This document shows, piece after piece, positions 27,552 to 38,079 of a stretch of 56,654 nt of DNA. Each line of letters starts with the position of its first letter. Within the stretch, counting starts at the first letter, position 1. This stretch comes from Prorocentrum cordatum (taxonomy: Eukaryota > Sar > Dinophyceae > Prorocentrales > Prorocentraceae). The notes under the pieces are model-generated. The model was not told the DNA's origin. It searched no databases and saw only the letters and a list, made by a program, of their open reading frames with translations. The translations under genes were made by a program, and so were the position numbers. Where the stretch lies: NCBI GenBank assembly GCA_963575745.1, contig CAUYUJ010002050.1, positions 37,501-94,154 of the forward strand, written 5' to 3'.

Positions 27552-28937
27552 GTGCTATTGAGAGACATTGATCTTGTTACGGTGGACGAGTTAGTCGACG
27601 CATTGAAAGCTCTCTCAAAGGGCAAGTGCGCTGACAAGCACGGGGTGGTTCTGGAGATGCTGGCGCAAGGTGGCGACACCATCAAGCATATATTGTTACG
27701 GAAGTATCACGATGTGCTACAGGGCGGTGGTTTTCCTAGCGACTGGAGCGAGCTTATCTTCGTGATGTTGCCGACGACTGGAGACCTGAAGGACGCGCAC
27801 AATTGGCGGCTGGTAGCCATCCTCGAGATCGTTTATAACATGTTCGCCAAGATGATTCACGAGCGACTTCTTCCATATCTCGACCAGCAAATCTCAGATT
27901 AGCACATGGGTTCCAGGACAACTTGCGGAGTCGACGAGGCCTTGGTGAACCTCGAAACCAAGGTCGGGGCATCCCTGGAGTGGAATCTTCCGCTTTGGGC
28001 GTTAAGCGTGGACCTTCGTAAGGCCTTCGACAAACTCCAGCACAACGCCCTACTGGACTCGCTCACAGAGGTTGGATTGCCAGACAAGTATACGGTCCTG
28101 TTGAAATGCATAGATTCTGATCAGGTGGGCATTGTCGACGGCATTTCGTTTTCGATCTGCCGTGGAGTTAGACAAGGGGGCAAATTAAGCCCCCTTCTGT
28201 TCATCGCAGCAACCGAAATCGTCATGCGCCGGTGGAAGGTGCGCTTGAGTGCTGAGCATGGTTTCCAGCTTTCTGGCGACGTCTCTGACAGGCTGACGAA
28301 CGTCCGTTTCGCGGATGATCTCATACTCTTTGCGATGTCTTCGTGCGAGGTCGAGAAGATGACCGCGCTGCTGGTGGAGGAATTTGCAAAAGCTGGCATT
28401 GTGGAAAATCGATCGAACACGAAGTTTCCGACGACGGATGCCGCAGTATCCTTTGGGTCAACGCCCCTGGTAGACATCGCGGGCATGTTCGTGGAAGTCA
28501 TCAAGGCAAGTTCTTCCCACAAGTATCTTGGAAAGTCTTTGCCGGGAGATCTGACTCTGCGGGGGCAGAGAAATATTGATCATCGTCTGTCGTGTGTGTG
28601 GATGCGTCTCCACGAGCTGCACCACACCTTGCTCAGCTGCAAGATTCTGGTCAAACTGCGCTTAAAATTGTTCGACGCCGTGGTCAGCCCAACAGTCGTG
28701 CACAGTCTTTCAACAGCACCGCTCACAGTAGCGCAGTTAGAGATACTCGATGGAGTACAACGGAAAATGATTAGACGCATCGTGGGCTGGGTGAGACACG
28801 ATGTGGAGGACTGGCATTCCACAGGGCATCGCATGTGGAGGACTGGCATGTGGAGGACACGATGTGGAGGACTGCGTGGGACAGCACTGGCGTGGCGGTC
28901 TGAACCCAGGCGCGAGGCAAGCAAAGGCGAAGACTGA
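27552..28937 (+). pseudogene. LINE reverse transcriptase (RVT_1), one in-frame TAG
   Basis: Frame 27552-27902 and frame 27906-28937 are the same frame, separated by TAG at 27900-27902 (QQISD-stop-HMGSRTTCGVDEAL). RT motifs: LKDAHNWRLVAILEIVYNMFAKM (block 1), LSVDLRKAFDKLQH with the first Asp, FSICRGVRQGGKLSPLLF (the R-G-x-x-Q-G block), and VRFADDLILFA with the catalytic A-D-D. SHKYLGKSL and LTVAQLEILDGVQRKMIRRIVGW follow, typical of the LINE thumb and C-terminal region. It would perform target-primed reverse transcription. The stop and the split make this copy inactive. Confidence 0.9.
28795..28885. repeat. Short tandem GATGTGGAGGACTGG repeats
   Basis: Four imperfect copies of (C/G)ATGTGGAGGAC(T/A) at the end of the LINE RT frame. 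They replace the last codons with a Trp/Arg/Thr-Gly repeat (MWRTGMWRTRCGG). Confidence 0.75.
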
Positions 28938-28940
28938 TCG

Positions 28941-29289
28941 AGAAGGTCGCAAAGCAGCTGGCAGGCATCGTCTGTCGCGTGTATCATTGGTCGATTCGGC
29001 CGACAATGCCAGGTCAAATGGCCTACAGGAGGCCGGGCCGCCCGGCGTGCTGGTGGACGGACGGCATCTGAGTGACGACATTCGCGCGCGCGTGTGGGTG
29101 TTGTGGTGTTGTGTCTTGTCGTGTTGTGTTGCGCGTTATTCTGTGTTGGGGTGTGGTGCATGTGTTGTGGGTGTGTTTGTGTGTTGCAGGATACCTGTAC
29201 ATGCTATGTTCCTCCCGTGTCTTGTGCAGGAACGGCCGTGTGGCTGTGCGGGATCTGCTACATTGCTGCGCCAAGCGAACACTCCCGAT
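28941..29289. other. No gene; G/T-rich stretch
   Basis: The segment 29,090-29,190 is GTGTTGTG-rich on the + strand. Nothing else can be named. It may be the LINE 3' untranslated region. Confidence 0.4.
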
Positions 29290-29830
29290 CGGGCCTTCGG
29301 TGGAGCTCCCGGTAGGGCCACGAAACGGGTGAGGTGTGTGCCGAAACGGGTGGGGAGAACCTGCGGTGGAGTTCCCTATGGGGCCACGGAGCGTGTGAAT
29401 GCTGTGCCGAAATGGGCGCGGTGGCACCGCTGCCACTGGGGCCTTCCGTGGAGCTCCCCATGGGGCCACGCATGGCCGCGGTGGCGCAATGCGAACCCTC
29501 CCACTGGAGCCTTCGGTGGAGCTCCCCCCTATGGATCCACGAAGCGTGCGAGGGGGGGGGGCCGAGATGGCCGCAGTGGCGCCATGCGAACCCTCCCACT
29601 GGGGCCTTCCGTGAAGTTCCCTGTTGGGCAACGAAGCGTGTGATGGGTGTGCCGAAACGGGTGCGGTGGCGCCATGCGAACCCTCCCGCTTGGGCCTTCC
29701 TTGGAGCTCACCATGGACCCACGAAACGAGAAAGGGGGGCCGAAACGGGTGCGGTGGCGCCATGCGAGCCCTCCCGCTCGGGCCTTCGGTGGAGCTCCCT
29801 GTGGGGCAAAGAACGTGTGGGGGATGTGCC
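29290..29830. repeat. 90-bp minisatellite array, right of the LINE
   Basis: Same unit as at 2370-2860 (GGTGGAGCTCCC, GGGGCCACGAA, GCCGAAACGGGTGCGGTGGC, CCATGCGAACCCTCCC), same orientation, about six units with variable spacing. Confidence 0.9.
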
Positions 29831-31434
29831 AGAACTTGACTGATAGTAGTAGTGGTGGTGCGGATGCTGGAGCAGGGAAGGGAGAAGGGAGGGGCAGCGG
29901 GAGAGAGGCGAGGTGAGCTGACGCGGGGCGCTGTCTGTTCAAAACGAGAGCCCAACACCACAAGATGGATGGAAAAAACAAAAATCCAATGTCTGGGATT
30001 GCACCAGCCTCAAGAGGCGTCGCAATACCGGGTAACTATCGCGTGCCAGGCTGCGGCTGCGGATGGGGAGGTGGAGAAAACCACCCTGGCGAAAAACCCA
30101 ATCATCTGCAGCTGTGAATGCCGCTGTTGTGAACATCGTCTTCTGTGGAGCTCTCTATGGCGCCGGGAAGCGTGTGAATACGATACGATACGACCACCGC
30201 TGCGGACATCGTCTGTGCCTAGCTAAAACCAGGTGGGCAAGGCCTTGGCCTCAGAAGTCTGGCGTGTCTGAGCAACATGCAATGCAAAACGCACGTATAA
30301 CAAATTGTGCAGAAAAAAATGCAAATATGGGCGAAAGCCTGCACGCAGCGTGCACGACACGCGCGTGAAGCGTGAGGAGCGTGCAAAAATTGGCGAGGGG
30401 CCGCACGAGGAACTCCCCAGGGGGCCGCGGCCAGTGTGAGGGGCGTGCCGGGGTCGGCGCACGGTGGGCGGGGGGCCGCACGTGGCCGCACCCACGGTGA
30501 AGTTCCCTGCGGGGCCGCGGCCCGTGTGAGGGATGCATCGACACGGGCATGCGGTAGGCGAGGAACCGTACGTGGCCGCACCCACTGGGGCTTTCGGTGG
30601 AGCTCATTGTCGGGCCACGAAACAGGTTGGCTCGCTGGCTCAGCAGCCACAACGCTCACAGGCCCCAAGGCCCCTCTTCTGGCTACCGTGCCGGAAAAAA
30701 GGCGCGTCAATAGTTTTGGCGAAATGCTGCGAGAAAAACATCGTCGGTCGAGGTTGAAGCTCTCACACTGCAATGAACGTGAGGGGGGTGCCGAAACGGA
30801 CATGCGGTGGGCGGGGAGCCACATGTGGCCTCACCCACTGGGGCCTTCGGTGGATCTCCTGATGGGGCCATGGAACGTGCGAGGAGTATGCTGGATGGAC
30901 ATGCGGTGAGCGGGGAGCCGCATGTGGCCGCATCCACTCGGGCCTCAGGTGGAGCGCGCCCTACAGGGCCAAAGATTGCGAGGGATGTGCCGATATGGAC
31001 ATGCGGAGGGCAGAGGCAGGGACGGGGGATGGGGGGAGGGAGGATGTGGAGGAGGAAGGAATGAGTGAGACGCAGGGCGCTTTCTTCAAACGAAGACCCG
31101 ACACAAAAAAAAAAACATGGCGACAAAAAGGCCCCGCAATGACTTCCTCTCTGAAGTCTGCATACGAGCACGGCCGATATCGGAATATGTGCGCAGTGGG
31201 GCAACCGCGTCCCGCCAGGCTACCTGCAACAAAGAAATATGGCAACCATCCAAAACGGAACGCCTCCATCTCTCGACTCTGGATGGGCGGGGTCATTCCC
31301 CTCCGTATTATCTTTGCGATTTCCTCAGTCTCCTCCTGTCATGCTCTCGCATTATAATGAGCAAGGATGCCCAAGACTCGAAGTTTCTCTCTCCATGTGT
31401 AAATATAGAAATATATACATATATGCATACGCTA
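29831..31434. other. Diverged relatives of the 90-bp repeat; no gene
   Basis: Between about 30,120 and 30,960 the fragments GTGGAGCTC, GGGGCC(A/G)CG and ACTGGGGC(C/T)TTCGGTGGA recur with longer spacing and GCATGCGGTGGGCGGGGAGCC inserts. A leader at 30,080-30,150 matches 2310-2370. From 31,080 to 31,434 nothing is recognised. Confidence 0.55.
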
Positions 31435-31480
31435 GGGGGGGGGGGGGGGGCTCCCGAGATCCACCTTTGGGGCTCTTGCT
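31435..31480. repeat. G16 tract plus dispersed segment shared with 41,700
   Basis: A run of 16 G (31435-31450) is followed by CTCCCGAGATCCACCTTTGG. The reverse complement of about 41,690-41,730 reads CTCCCAAGATCCACCTTTGG after a shorter G run, and both sides are flanked by ATATATG-type AT-rich DNA. It looks like one dispersed repeat in opposite orientations. Confidence 0.7.
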
Positions 31481-31733
31481 GAATATACTATGTAGCAGCC
31501 TTTCGCATCGGTCATGCGCTAACTGATCACAGACAACGCGCGCTGTTTGCGGACATGCGCCCCTGTCCCAAACCGACTGAAATTGGCGCGGCGGGCAATG
31601 GTGACGCGCAGCGTCTACGACGATTTGTGCGACGACGACGCGGGCACTTTGATCGCGCGTTTTACGCAGCGGATGATGCCCGCGTCAGTTACGGAACCCG
31701 TCAGAAACGACAGCGCGGCAACGACGAGAGAAC

Positions 31734-32465
31734 CTAAGGCTTGGATCCCAACTCGGCCAACGCGCGCCCAGTTTTTGACCGCAGATCTTGCCCCGCGTTC
31801 CAGAGCAGCCACTGGGCAGAGCGAGCGCGATTCTCCCAGGAGCGCTGATTAACCGCAGGGGACCTGCTCCCCATTATATCACGCACGTGGCGCCATATTC
31901 TATCGACGATATGCGCGCCACCCCTGGCGCAAATCACTTCTCCGCTGGGCATGCGGTGGCGAAACAATTGCACGTACTTGGGCTGAACCCACTGGCCATT
32001 GATCTTCTTTTTCTTACGCACCACGAAGTCGTGGATAATTTCATCAACGGTTCTCTTCCTGTCGGCGCCCATCTTGTAGGGGCGAGCGCCGTCGGTGCGT
32101 AGAAAAACGCAACGGCCCTTTAACCGCTTCAACGGCTGAGGTTCCCCATCTTTCTTCGTGATTGGCCCAGGACCTGGCGATCTCAATTTCGCGGTTTTCG
32201 GTGACGTGCTGAACATCACCGCCGAAGACGGCGCACCTCTCTGCACGATGCCGCCCCACTGATGCCACTTCGCCCGTTTGCCACCCGCAGTGCGCACGAC
32301 TTCCCCGCGCGGCGGAAGGTCGCCACCAGGTGCTTGGTCCGAGGCTGTTGGAGGTAAGCTTGAGGCCTCTTTTTGGCTTGGTATTCCCGGTTCTTCTCCA
32401 GCTTCCGATAGTGCGCCTCGGCGTGTTTCGCCGGTTGCCCACGCTTCCAGGCAGTGGAGTTCCAA
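31734..32465 (-). pseudogene. ISXO2/IS1595-like DDE transposase fragment
   Basis: CVFLRTDGARPYK (an Asp after a hydrophobic strand), VDEIIHDFVVRKKKKINGQWVQPKYVQLFRHRM, HIVDRIWRHVRDIMG and RARSAQWLLWNAGQDL follow the pattern of the C-terminal half of ISXO2-like (DDE_Tnp_IS1595) transposases: TDG-x-x-x-Y, a central H-x-V segment, then a late IDR-x-W helix. The N-terminal half is missing or scrambled across other frames (32,575-32,216; 32,676-32,479 with C-x2-C). There are no visible terminal repeats around it, so it is a remnant. Confidence 0.5.
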
Positions 32466-32849
32466 CGGGGGCCTGAGCCTAAACGCCTTTTTTTAAACCG
32501 TGGCACAAGTTGCATGCGATTGCTTCCCGTTTCCATGTTTTTCTTCCCACTCCACTCCTCCGTGTCCCCCCCCATCCCCCTCCCCCCTCGTCCTCGCCCC
32601 CCCCGTCCTTCTCCTCCTCGACCTCATCCTGCCCCTGCTCATTTTCCTCATGAGAGGCGTGCGCACAAGCGGCCACAGCAGGCGAGAAATATTATGAGTA
32701 CGCCGCCACATAAAGAACAGTGAAGATGCATAATGATATGAAGAAGAGCGGACTAGATAATCAAAAAATAGTAATAAGAATAAGCAGAATGACACGAACA
32801 GAAGAATACGCATCACCATGTAGGGGGGGGCAAGCTTCTTAGGTTCCTG
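32466..32849. other. No gene recognised; C-rich then A-rich
   Basis: Pyrimidine-rich CCTCCCCC-type sequence at 32,540-32,640, then AT-rich sequence. The minus-strand frame 32,676-32,479 (CNLCHGLKK) may belong to the transposase remnant. Confidence 0.4.
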
Positions 32850-33190
32850 GGTTCCTGGGTTCCTAAGTTCATGGGTTCTTGGGTCATGGGTTTCCTAGGT
32901 TCCAGGGTTCTTGGGTTCCTGAAGTCTTTGATTCTTAGGTTCGTAGGTTCTTAGGTTCCTGGGTCCTTAGGTTCCTGAGTTTCTGAAGTTCCTGGGTTCA
33001 TGGGTTCCTAAGTTCCTGGGTTTCTGGGTTCGTACGTTCCTGAGTTCCTGGGTTTCTTAGGTTCCTGGGTTCTTAGGTTCCTGAATGCCTGGATTATTCG
33101 ATCTCTGGGTTCCTGGGTTCTCGGGCTCCTGGGGTCTTAGGTTCCTGGGTTGTTTATGCTCCTGGGTTCCTGGGATCCTAGATTACTGAG
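32850..33190. repeat. TTCCTGGG minisatellite (8-9 bp)
   Basis: GGGTTCCT-like octamers with many TTCTTAGG, TTCATGGG and TTCCTAGG variants over about 340 bp. Confidence 0.92.
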
Positions 33191-33649
33191 TCCCTGAGTT
33201 CCCCAACTCTCTTCCCCTGGATCTGGAGAGAGACAGTGCGATGGGTTGCAGCGTCCAGGATGGCACAACATGGTTCCGAGGAAGCGCCCAAATGCTTCAA
33301 TGTTGCCTCCGAAATGGCCCAGGATAGCCCAAGTGGGTTCATGGCAACTTCACGTGAGCCTCCAAGACGCTTTAAGGCTGTCGTCGTCGTGTCCTTTGTC
33401 CTCTTTGGCCCCTGTGTCTTCGAACGCCCCCCTGGGCGCGCATTTCCGGCCTCGTAGATACCCCGACGAACTACAGAGCGGCCGAGAAGGGCCCACGAAG
33501 GGACCAGGAAGGGACCACGGAGGGACCAAGGAGGGACCACCGAGGAAGCATGGAGGGACCACGAGGAAACCACGGAGGGAGACCAGAAGGGACCAAAAAG
33601 GGACCACGAAGGGACACAGAGGACCAAGAAGGGACCACGAAGCAAAATA
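33191..33649. repeat. Unique DNA then GGGACCAMGAAG minisatellite (33,480-33,645)
   Basis: The first 290 bp show no recognised gene. From about 33,480 units of roughly 12 bp with the core GGGACCA(C/A)GAAG repeat to 33,645. Confidence 0.8.
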
Positions 33650-33830
33650 TAATCCGATTGTAATCATCCACAAAGGAAGCCCTATCATAATTCCTCAATA
33701 AAAGGAATCCAATTGTAATCCTCCACAAAAAGAATCCTATTGTAATCCTCCACAAACGGAATATTATTGCAATTCTCCACAGAAGGAATCCTGGTGTAAT
33801 CCTCCACAAAATGAATCCTATTGTAATCCC
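33650..33830. repeat. 27-bp repeat array (AATCCTCCACAAAAGGAATC type)
   Basis: Units alternate GTAATCCTCCACA and AAGGAATCCTATT with a 27-bp period (9 codons, giving open frames of the IGFLLWRIT type). Related arrays occur at 35,040-35,215, 36,835-36,935 and, inverted, at 41,190-41,600. Confidence 0.92.
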
Positions 33831-34219
33831 ACCAGCCCTTTGGGCGTGAGTGGTGTAGGGAGTTCTCTCTGTCCTCAACCCCCCTTCTTCCCCTTCGGGG
33901 AGGGGTTTACCCCTCCCCCGACCCCCCCCCTGGACCTGGAGAGGGGGTTCCGCGGGTCGTTGGAGGGGTCTTTTTCCGACTCCTGGGAGGGCTAAGAAAC
34001 GACGACCCTCACGAGGATTCTGGCCCCGACGGAGGGGGGGAGATAGGCCCCTCTCCTCTTCTTTGAAGCCAAAATCATTAATTTTACTACGGTGTTGGCC
34101 CCATGTTGGCCTCCTGCGGGGGCAGCGCTCCTCTTCCTTCATAGCAAAATCATTGATTTTACGAATGTGTTGGGCTCATTTTGTCCTTCTCAGGGGGCAG
34201 CGCTCATTTGCGCTTCTGA
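33831..34219. other. No gene recognised
   Basis: Contains CCCCTCC-rich and GGGG-rich stretches and two related segments (about 34,060-34,130 and 34,145-34,205, sharing AAAATCATTAATTTTAC/ AAAATCATTGATTTTAC and GGGGGCAGCGCTC). These form an imperfect tandem duplication of about 70-80 bp. Confidence 0.55.
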
Positions 34220-34440
34220 GGAGGTCGCAAGAGGCCCCAAGATGGCCCCAAGAGGCCCCCAGGAGGCTCCCAAGAGGCCTCCTGGAGGCCCCCAAGAGGC
34301 CCCCAAGAGGCCCCAAGAAGCCCCCAAGAGGCCCCCAAGAGGCCCCCAAGAGGCCCCAAGAGGCCCCAAGAGGCCCCCAAGAGGCCACCAAGAGGCCCCA
34401 AGAGGCTCCAAGAGGCCCCCAAGAGGCCCCACGAGGAGCC
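34220..34440. repeat. AGGCCCCCAAG minisatellite
   Basis: Units of 9-12 bp, CCCAAGAGGCC(C/A), over about 220 bp. The long frames in both directions are repeat products. Confidence 0.9.
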
Positions 34441-34840
34441 CGAACGACCCACAGCAGGACGAGGGGCCCGAACGACTCACACCACGAAGAGCCCGAACGA
34501 CTCACACCACAAGGAGGGGCCCGATCGACTCACACCAGGACGAGGCGCCCGAACGACTCACACCACGAGGAGCCCGAACGACTCACACCACGACGCGGGC
34601 CCCGAACGACTCACACCACGAGGAGCCCGAACGAGTCACACCAGGAGGAGGGGCCCGAACGACTCACACCAGGATGAGGGGCCCGAACAACTCACACCAC
34701 GAGAAGCCCGAACGACTCACACCAGGACGAAGAGCCCGAACGACTCACACCACGAAGAGCCCGAACGACTCACACCAGGAAGAAGGGCCCGAACGACTCA
34801 CACCAGGACGAGAAACCCCAAACGACTCAAATCACGAGGA
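34441..34840. repeat. CCCGAACGACTCACACCACG minisatellite (25-28 bp)
   Basis: About 15 units with the constant core GCCCGAACGACTCACACCA and a variable spacer (CGAAGA, GGAGGAGGG, CGACGCGG and similar). Confidence 0.92.
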
Positions 34841-35039
34841 GCGTGTTCTCTCCCTCCTCCTCCGCCTCGTCCTTCCCCCGCTCCCCCCACAAGGAGGATG
34901 TACAAGGAGGCGGGAGGAAGGAGGAACGGGAGAGATATGCGGGGCCAAGCGGACACACGCCTGAAAAAACACGACTGTCGGCATGCTTCGCAACAGTGCT
35001 GCTGTGAGATGGGCTGGTGGGGATACGCGAAGCGTAAAG

Positions 35040-35215
35040 AATTATCCACAAAAGAAATCCTAATGTAATCCTCCAAAGAAGGAATCCTTTCGTAATCCTC
35101 CACAAAAGGAATCCTATTGTAATTATCCACCAAAGGAATCCGAATGTAATCCTCCAAAGAAGGAATCCTTTTTGTAATCCTCCACACAAGGAATCCTAGT
35201 GTAATCCTCGACAAT
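35040..35215. repeat. 27-bp repeat array, left of family copy A
   Basis: About six units of the same 27-bp type as at 33,650. Just before it (35,012-35,034) is GGCTGGTGGGGATACGCGAA, found again at 49,393. Confidence 0.9.
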
Positions 35216-35384
35216 TATCCCGGCAAAGCAACCTAACAGCGATGTGTAGAAGCATATCTGAAAGCATTCCCCTTAAGATTCAGATGAAAATCCAGTTGTC
35301 GAATTCTGCTGTTCTCGCAGTCGTAGTCGCATTCGCGATGACAGTCGCAGCGGCAACGGCAGTCGCAGTCACAGCCTCAGCCTC

Positions 35385-36205
35385 AGCCTGCCTCCTCCTC
35401 CTCCTCCTCTTTCTCCTGCTCCTCCTCCTCCTCCTCCTCCTCCTCCTCCTCCTCTTCCTCCTGCTCGTCCTCGTTCTCGTCCTCCTCGTCTTGCTCGTCC
35501 TCCTCCTCCTGGTGCTCTCTCCTCCTCCTCCTCCTCCTCCTCCTCCTCCTCCTCCTGGTGGTCCTCGTTCTCCTCCTCCTGGTGCTCTCCCCCCCCCTCC
35601 TCCTCCTCGTCCTCCTCCTCCTCCTCCTCGTCCTCCTCCTCCTCTTCCTCCTCCTCCTCCTCCTCCTCCTCCTCCTCCTCCTCCTCCTCCTCCTCCTCCT
35701 CCTCCTCCTCCTCCTGGTAGTCCTCCCCCTCCCCTCCTCCTCCTCCTCCTCCTCCTCCTCTTCCTGGTCGTCCTCGTTCTCGTCCTCCTCGTCTTGCTCG
35801 TCCTCTCCTCCTGGTGTTCTCTCCTCCTCCTCCTCCTCCTCCTCCTCCTCCTCCTCCTCCTGGTGGTCCTCGTTCTCCTCCTCCTGGTACTCTCCCCCCC
35901 CCTCCTCCTCCTCCTCCTCGTCCTCGTCCTCCTCCTCCTCCTCCTCCTCCTCCTCCCTCCTCCTCCTCCTCCTCCTCCTCCTCCTCCTCCTCCTCCTCCT
36001 GGTACTCCTCCCCCTCCCCTCCTCCTCCTCCTCCTCCTCCTCCTTTTCCTGGTCGTCCTCCTCCTCCTGGTCGTCCTCCTCCTCCTGCTCGTCCTCCTCC
36101 TCCTCCTGCTCGTCCTTCTTCTCCTGCTCCTCCTGCTCCTCGTCCTGCTCCTGCTCGTCCTCGTCCTCCTGGTCTTGCTCGTCCTCCTCCTCGTCGTGCT
36201 CTTGC
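35385..36205. repeat. (CCT)n block, about 820 bp
   Basis: CTCCTC triplets with GGT, CGT and CCCC interruptions in a higher-order pattern (CCTGGTGGTCCTCGTT and similar recur). The 446-codon poly-Leu/poly-Pro frame and the minus-strand poly-Glu/poly-Arg/poly-Gly frames are artefacts. Confidence 0.96.
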
Positions 36206-36215
36206 CCCTGCTGAA

Positions 36216-36720
36216 AATGTGGCCCAGGAATGGGAGTTCTGGGAAGTCGAAGAGCACGAAGTTGCCTACAGTTGGCTACGGGCATTCAAAATGTGGCCCG
36301 GGAATGGAGTTCTGGGAACTCGAAGAGCACGAAGTGGCCTACAGTTGGCTCCGGGCATTCAAAATGTGGCCCGGGAATGGAGTTCTGGGAACTCGAAGAG
36401 CACGAAGTGGCCTACAGTTGGCTCCGGGCATCCAAAATGTGGCCCGGGAATGGAGTTCTGGGAACTCGAAGAGCACGAAGTGTGTGACTGTTGCATCCGG
36501 CCCTCCAGAATGTGGCCCGGGAATGGCGTTCTGGGATGTCGAAGAGCACGAAGTGTGTGACTGTTGTATCCGGTTATTCTAAATGTGGCCCGGGAATGGC
36601 GTTCTGGGATCTCGAAGAGCACGAAGTGTGTGACTGTTGCATCCGGGTATTGAGAATGTGGCCTGGGAATGGAGTTCTGGGAAGTCGAAGAGCACGAAGT
36701 GTGTGACTGTTGGTGAAAAA
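36216..36720. repeat. 73-bp tandem array, 7 units (copy A)
   Basis: AATGTGGCCCGGGAATGG begins units at 36216, 36290, 36363, 36436, 36509, 36582 and 36655, each 73 bp apart. Two unit types occur in blocks: first those ending GTGGCCTACAGTTGGCTC, then those ending GTGTGTGACTGTTGCATC. Confidence 0.95.
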
Positions 36721-36834
36721 CGAGCCCGGCACCTGCCGCCCGGCAACTCCCAACACCTGCCCGGACCCCCCTGTGGAGTGATCTGCTGCTCTCTTTTGAT
36801 CCCACTAGAAACCTATCAGTCTTCGCTGTTAGGT

Positions 36835-36935
36835 AAAAAGAATCCTAGTGTAATCCTCCACAAAAGGAATCCGAGCGCAATCCTCCACAAAAGGAATCCT
36901 ATTGTAATCCTCGACAGAATGAATCTTATTGCAAT
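36835..36935. repeat. 27-bp repeats after copy A
   Basis: Four units of the AATCCTCCACAAAAGGAATC type directly after the right end of copy A. The segment then reads GAAATCCAATTTCCAAGTAC, whose inverted counterpart follows copy B at 41,165-41,200. Confidence 0.88.
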
Positions 36936-36965
36936 CCTGAAATCCAATTTCCAAGTACCTAAGAT

Positions 36966-37310
36966 TTGTTTTCCGTTTGTTTTGTTCCTCGCCCTGGCTT
37001 TTGCTGTGCAGGCTATAGGAAGCCCTGGCCCCAGGATTTACAAAAAGTTGTGTTTTTTTGTTTCCCGCCGTTGGTTTTGCTGTCCAGGCACAGGGGAGCT
37101 CGGGGCCGATGGAACGTGTTTTGAAATGCGTGTCCATGGAAATTGATTCGCGTGCCTTCATCGGCCCCGAGCTTTCCTGTGCCTGGACAGCAAAGACAAA
37201 GGCGGGAAGCAAAACAAAACATGTTTGGAAATCCTGGGATCAGAGCTTCCTATAGCCTGCAAAGCAGAAGCCAGGGCGAGGAACAAAAAACAACAAAAAA
37301 CAACAAAAAA
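36966..37310. repeat. Foldback (inverted repeat of about 150-bp arms)
   Basis: GTTCCTCGCCCTGGCTTTTG (36,984 onwards) matches the complement of 37,285-37,266, GCAGGCTATAGGAAGC matches GCTTCCTATAGCCTGC, and TGTCCAGGCACAGG matches CCTGTGCCTGGACA. The arms meet near 37,135. The right end abuts copy B at 37,311. It resembles a MITE-like foldback element. Confidence 0.85.
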
Positions 37311-37454
37311 TATCCCGGCAAAGCAACCTAACAGCGATGTGTAGGGGCATATCTGGAAGCATTCCCCTTAAGATTCAGATGAGAATCCAGTTGTCGAATT
37401 CTGCTGTTCTCGCAGTCGTAGTCGCATTCGCGATGACAGTCGCAGTGGCAACGG

Positions 37455-37790
37455 CAGTCGCAGTCACAGCCTCAGCCTCAGCCTCAGCCTGCCTCAGCCT
37501 CAGCCTGCCTCAGCCTCAGCCTCAGCCTGCTTCAGCCTCAGCCTCAGTCTGCCTTCAGCCTCGGCCTCAGCCTCAGCCTGCCTCAGCCTCAGCCTGCATC
37601 AGCCTCAGCCTCAGCCTCAGCCTGCCTCAGCATCAGCCTGCCTCAGCCTCAGCCTCAGCCTCAGCCTGCCTCTGCCTCAGCCTCAGCCTGCTTCAGCCTC
37701 AGCCTCAGTCTGCCGTCGGCCTCGGCCCCAGCCTCAGCCTGCCTCAGCCTCAGCCTGCATCAGCCTCAGCCTCAGCACGAAGCGACCCAG
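37455..37790. repeat. (CAGCCT)n block of copy B
   Basis: CAGCCT hexamers interrupted by CAGCCTGC and CAGTCTGC in a regular higher-order order. The same block, longer, is in copy C; copy A has (CCT)n at this place. Confidence 0.95.
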
Positions 37791-38079
37791 CTAGAAGGAC
37801 AAAGCGCTGAATGTACACCGATGTGTTCGACGACTGCGTATGTAATGATGTGACGATATACAGACTGAGCCCTTCGTGAATGTCTACATGTTTTTCTGAC
37901 GCCTACAAACGGCGCTGACGTGTGTGAGAAAATTGTCCGCGCAGCAAAAGCCGGCGAAGCGTGCGGGAGCTCGCATGCTGAGACAGACTACGTCTGCAGA
38001 CCGCCAGCTGCAAAAGGTTGCGAGCGGTTCTTGGAAGATGTTTACGGAACGGAGCTACGGTGTCTGAAAACATTGGCAT
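37791..38079. other. No gene recognised; spacer in copy B
   Basis: Unique DNA between the hexamer block and the short tandem repeats. Contains no motif that I can name. Confidence 0.4.

Larger units (their letters stand above)
27544..28940 (+). mobile_element. LINE, 3' half (reverse transcriptase)
   Basis: Continues the LINE interrupted at 4484. It starts with linker codons (LLRDIDLVTVDELVDALKALSKGKCADKHGVV), the usual lead-in of LINE RT, and ends near a frame stop at 28,935-28,937. The 3' end merges into a short tandem repeat (28,795-28,880), and no clear poly-A tail is visible. Confidence 0.85.
35216..36836. mobile_element. ACCTAACAGCGA family, copy A
   Basis: The left end TATCC(C/T)GGCAAAGCA is followed by ACCTAACAGCGA (35231-35242), and the right end carries its reverse complement TCGCTGTTAGGT (36823-36834). 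Inside are a conserved leader (to about 35,385, GTCGCAGTCACAGCCTCAGC), a (CCT)n block, seven 73-bp units and a conserved right part (CCTATCAGTCT before the 12-mer). Non-autonomous: no transposase frame. Copies B and C share leader and tail. Confidence 0.75.

Noticed and set aside
20743-27902. TAG read as a sense codon (in-frame TAGs at 24,143, 20,743 and 27,900)
   Set aside because: Other in-frame interruptions are TAA (14,411; 6,380) and many are frameshifts, so ordinary decay explains them better than recoding.
34441-34840. CRISPR-like array of 20-bp repeats with short spacers
   Set aside because: Spacers are 5-8 bp and repetitive, there are no cas genes, and the setting is eukaryotic; it is a minisatellite.
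35242-36582. 446-codon + strand frame and long minus-strand Arg/Glu/Gly frames
   Set aside because: They are produced by the (CCT)n block and the 73-bp array; no complexity outside the repeats.
36216-36720. 73-bp array as CRISPR or rRNA spacer repeat
   Set aside because: Units are contiguous with no unique spacers and no rRNA sequence nearby.
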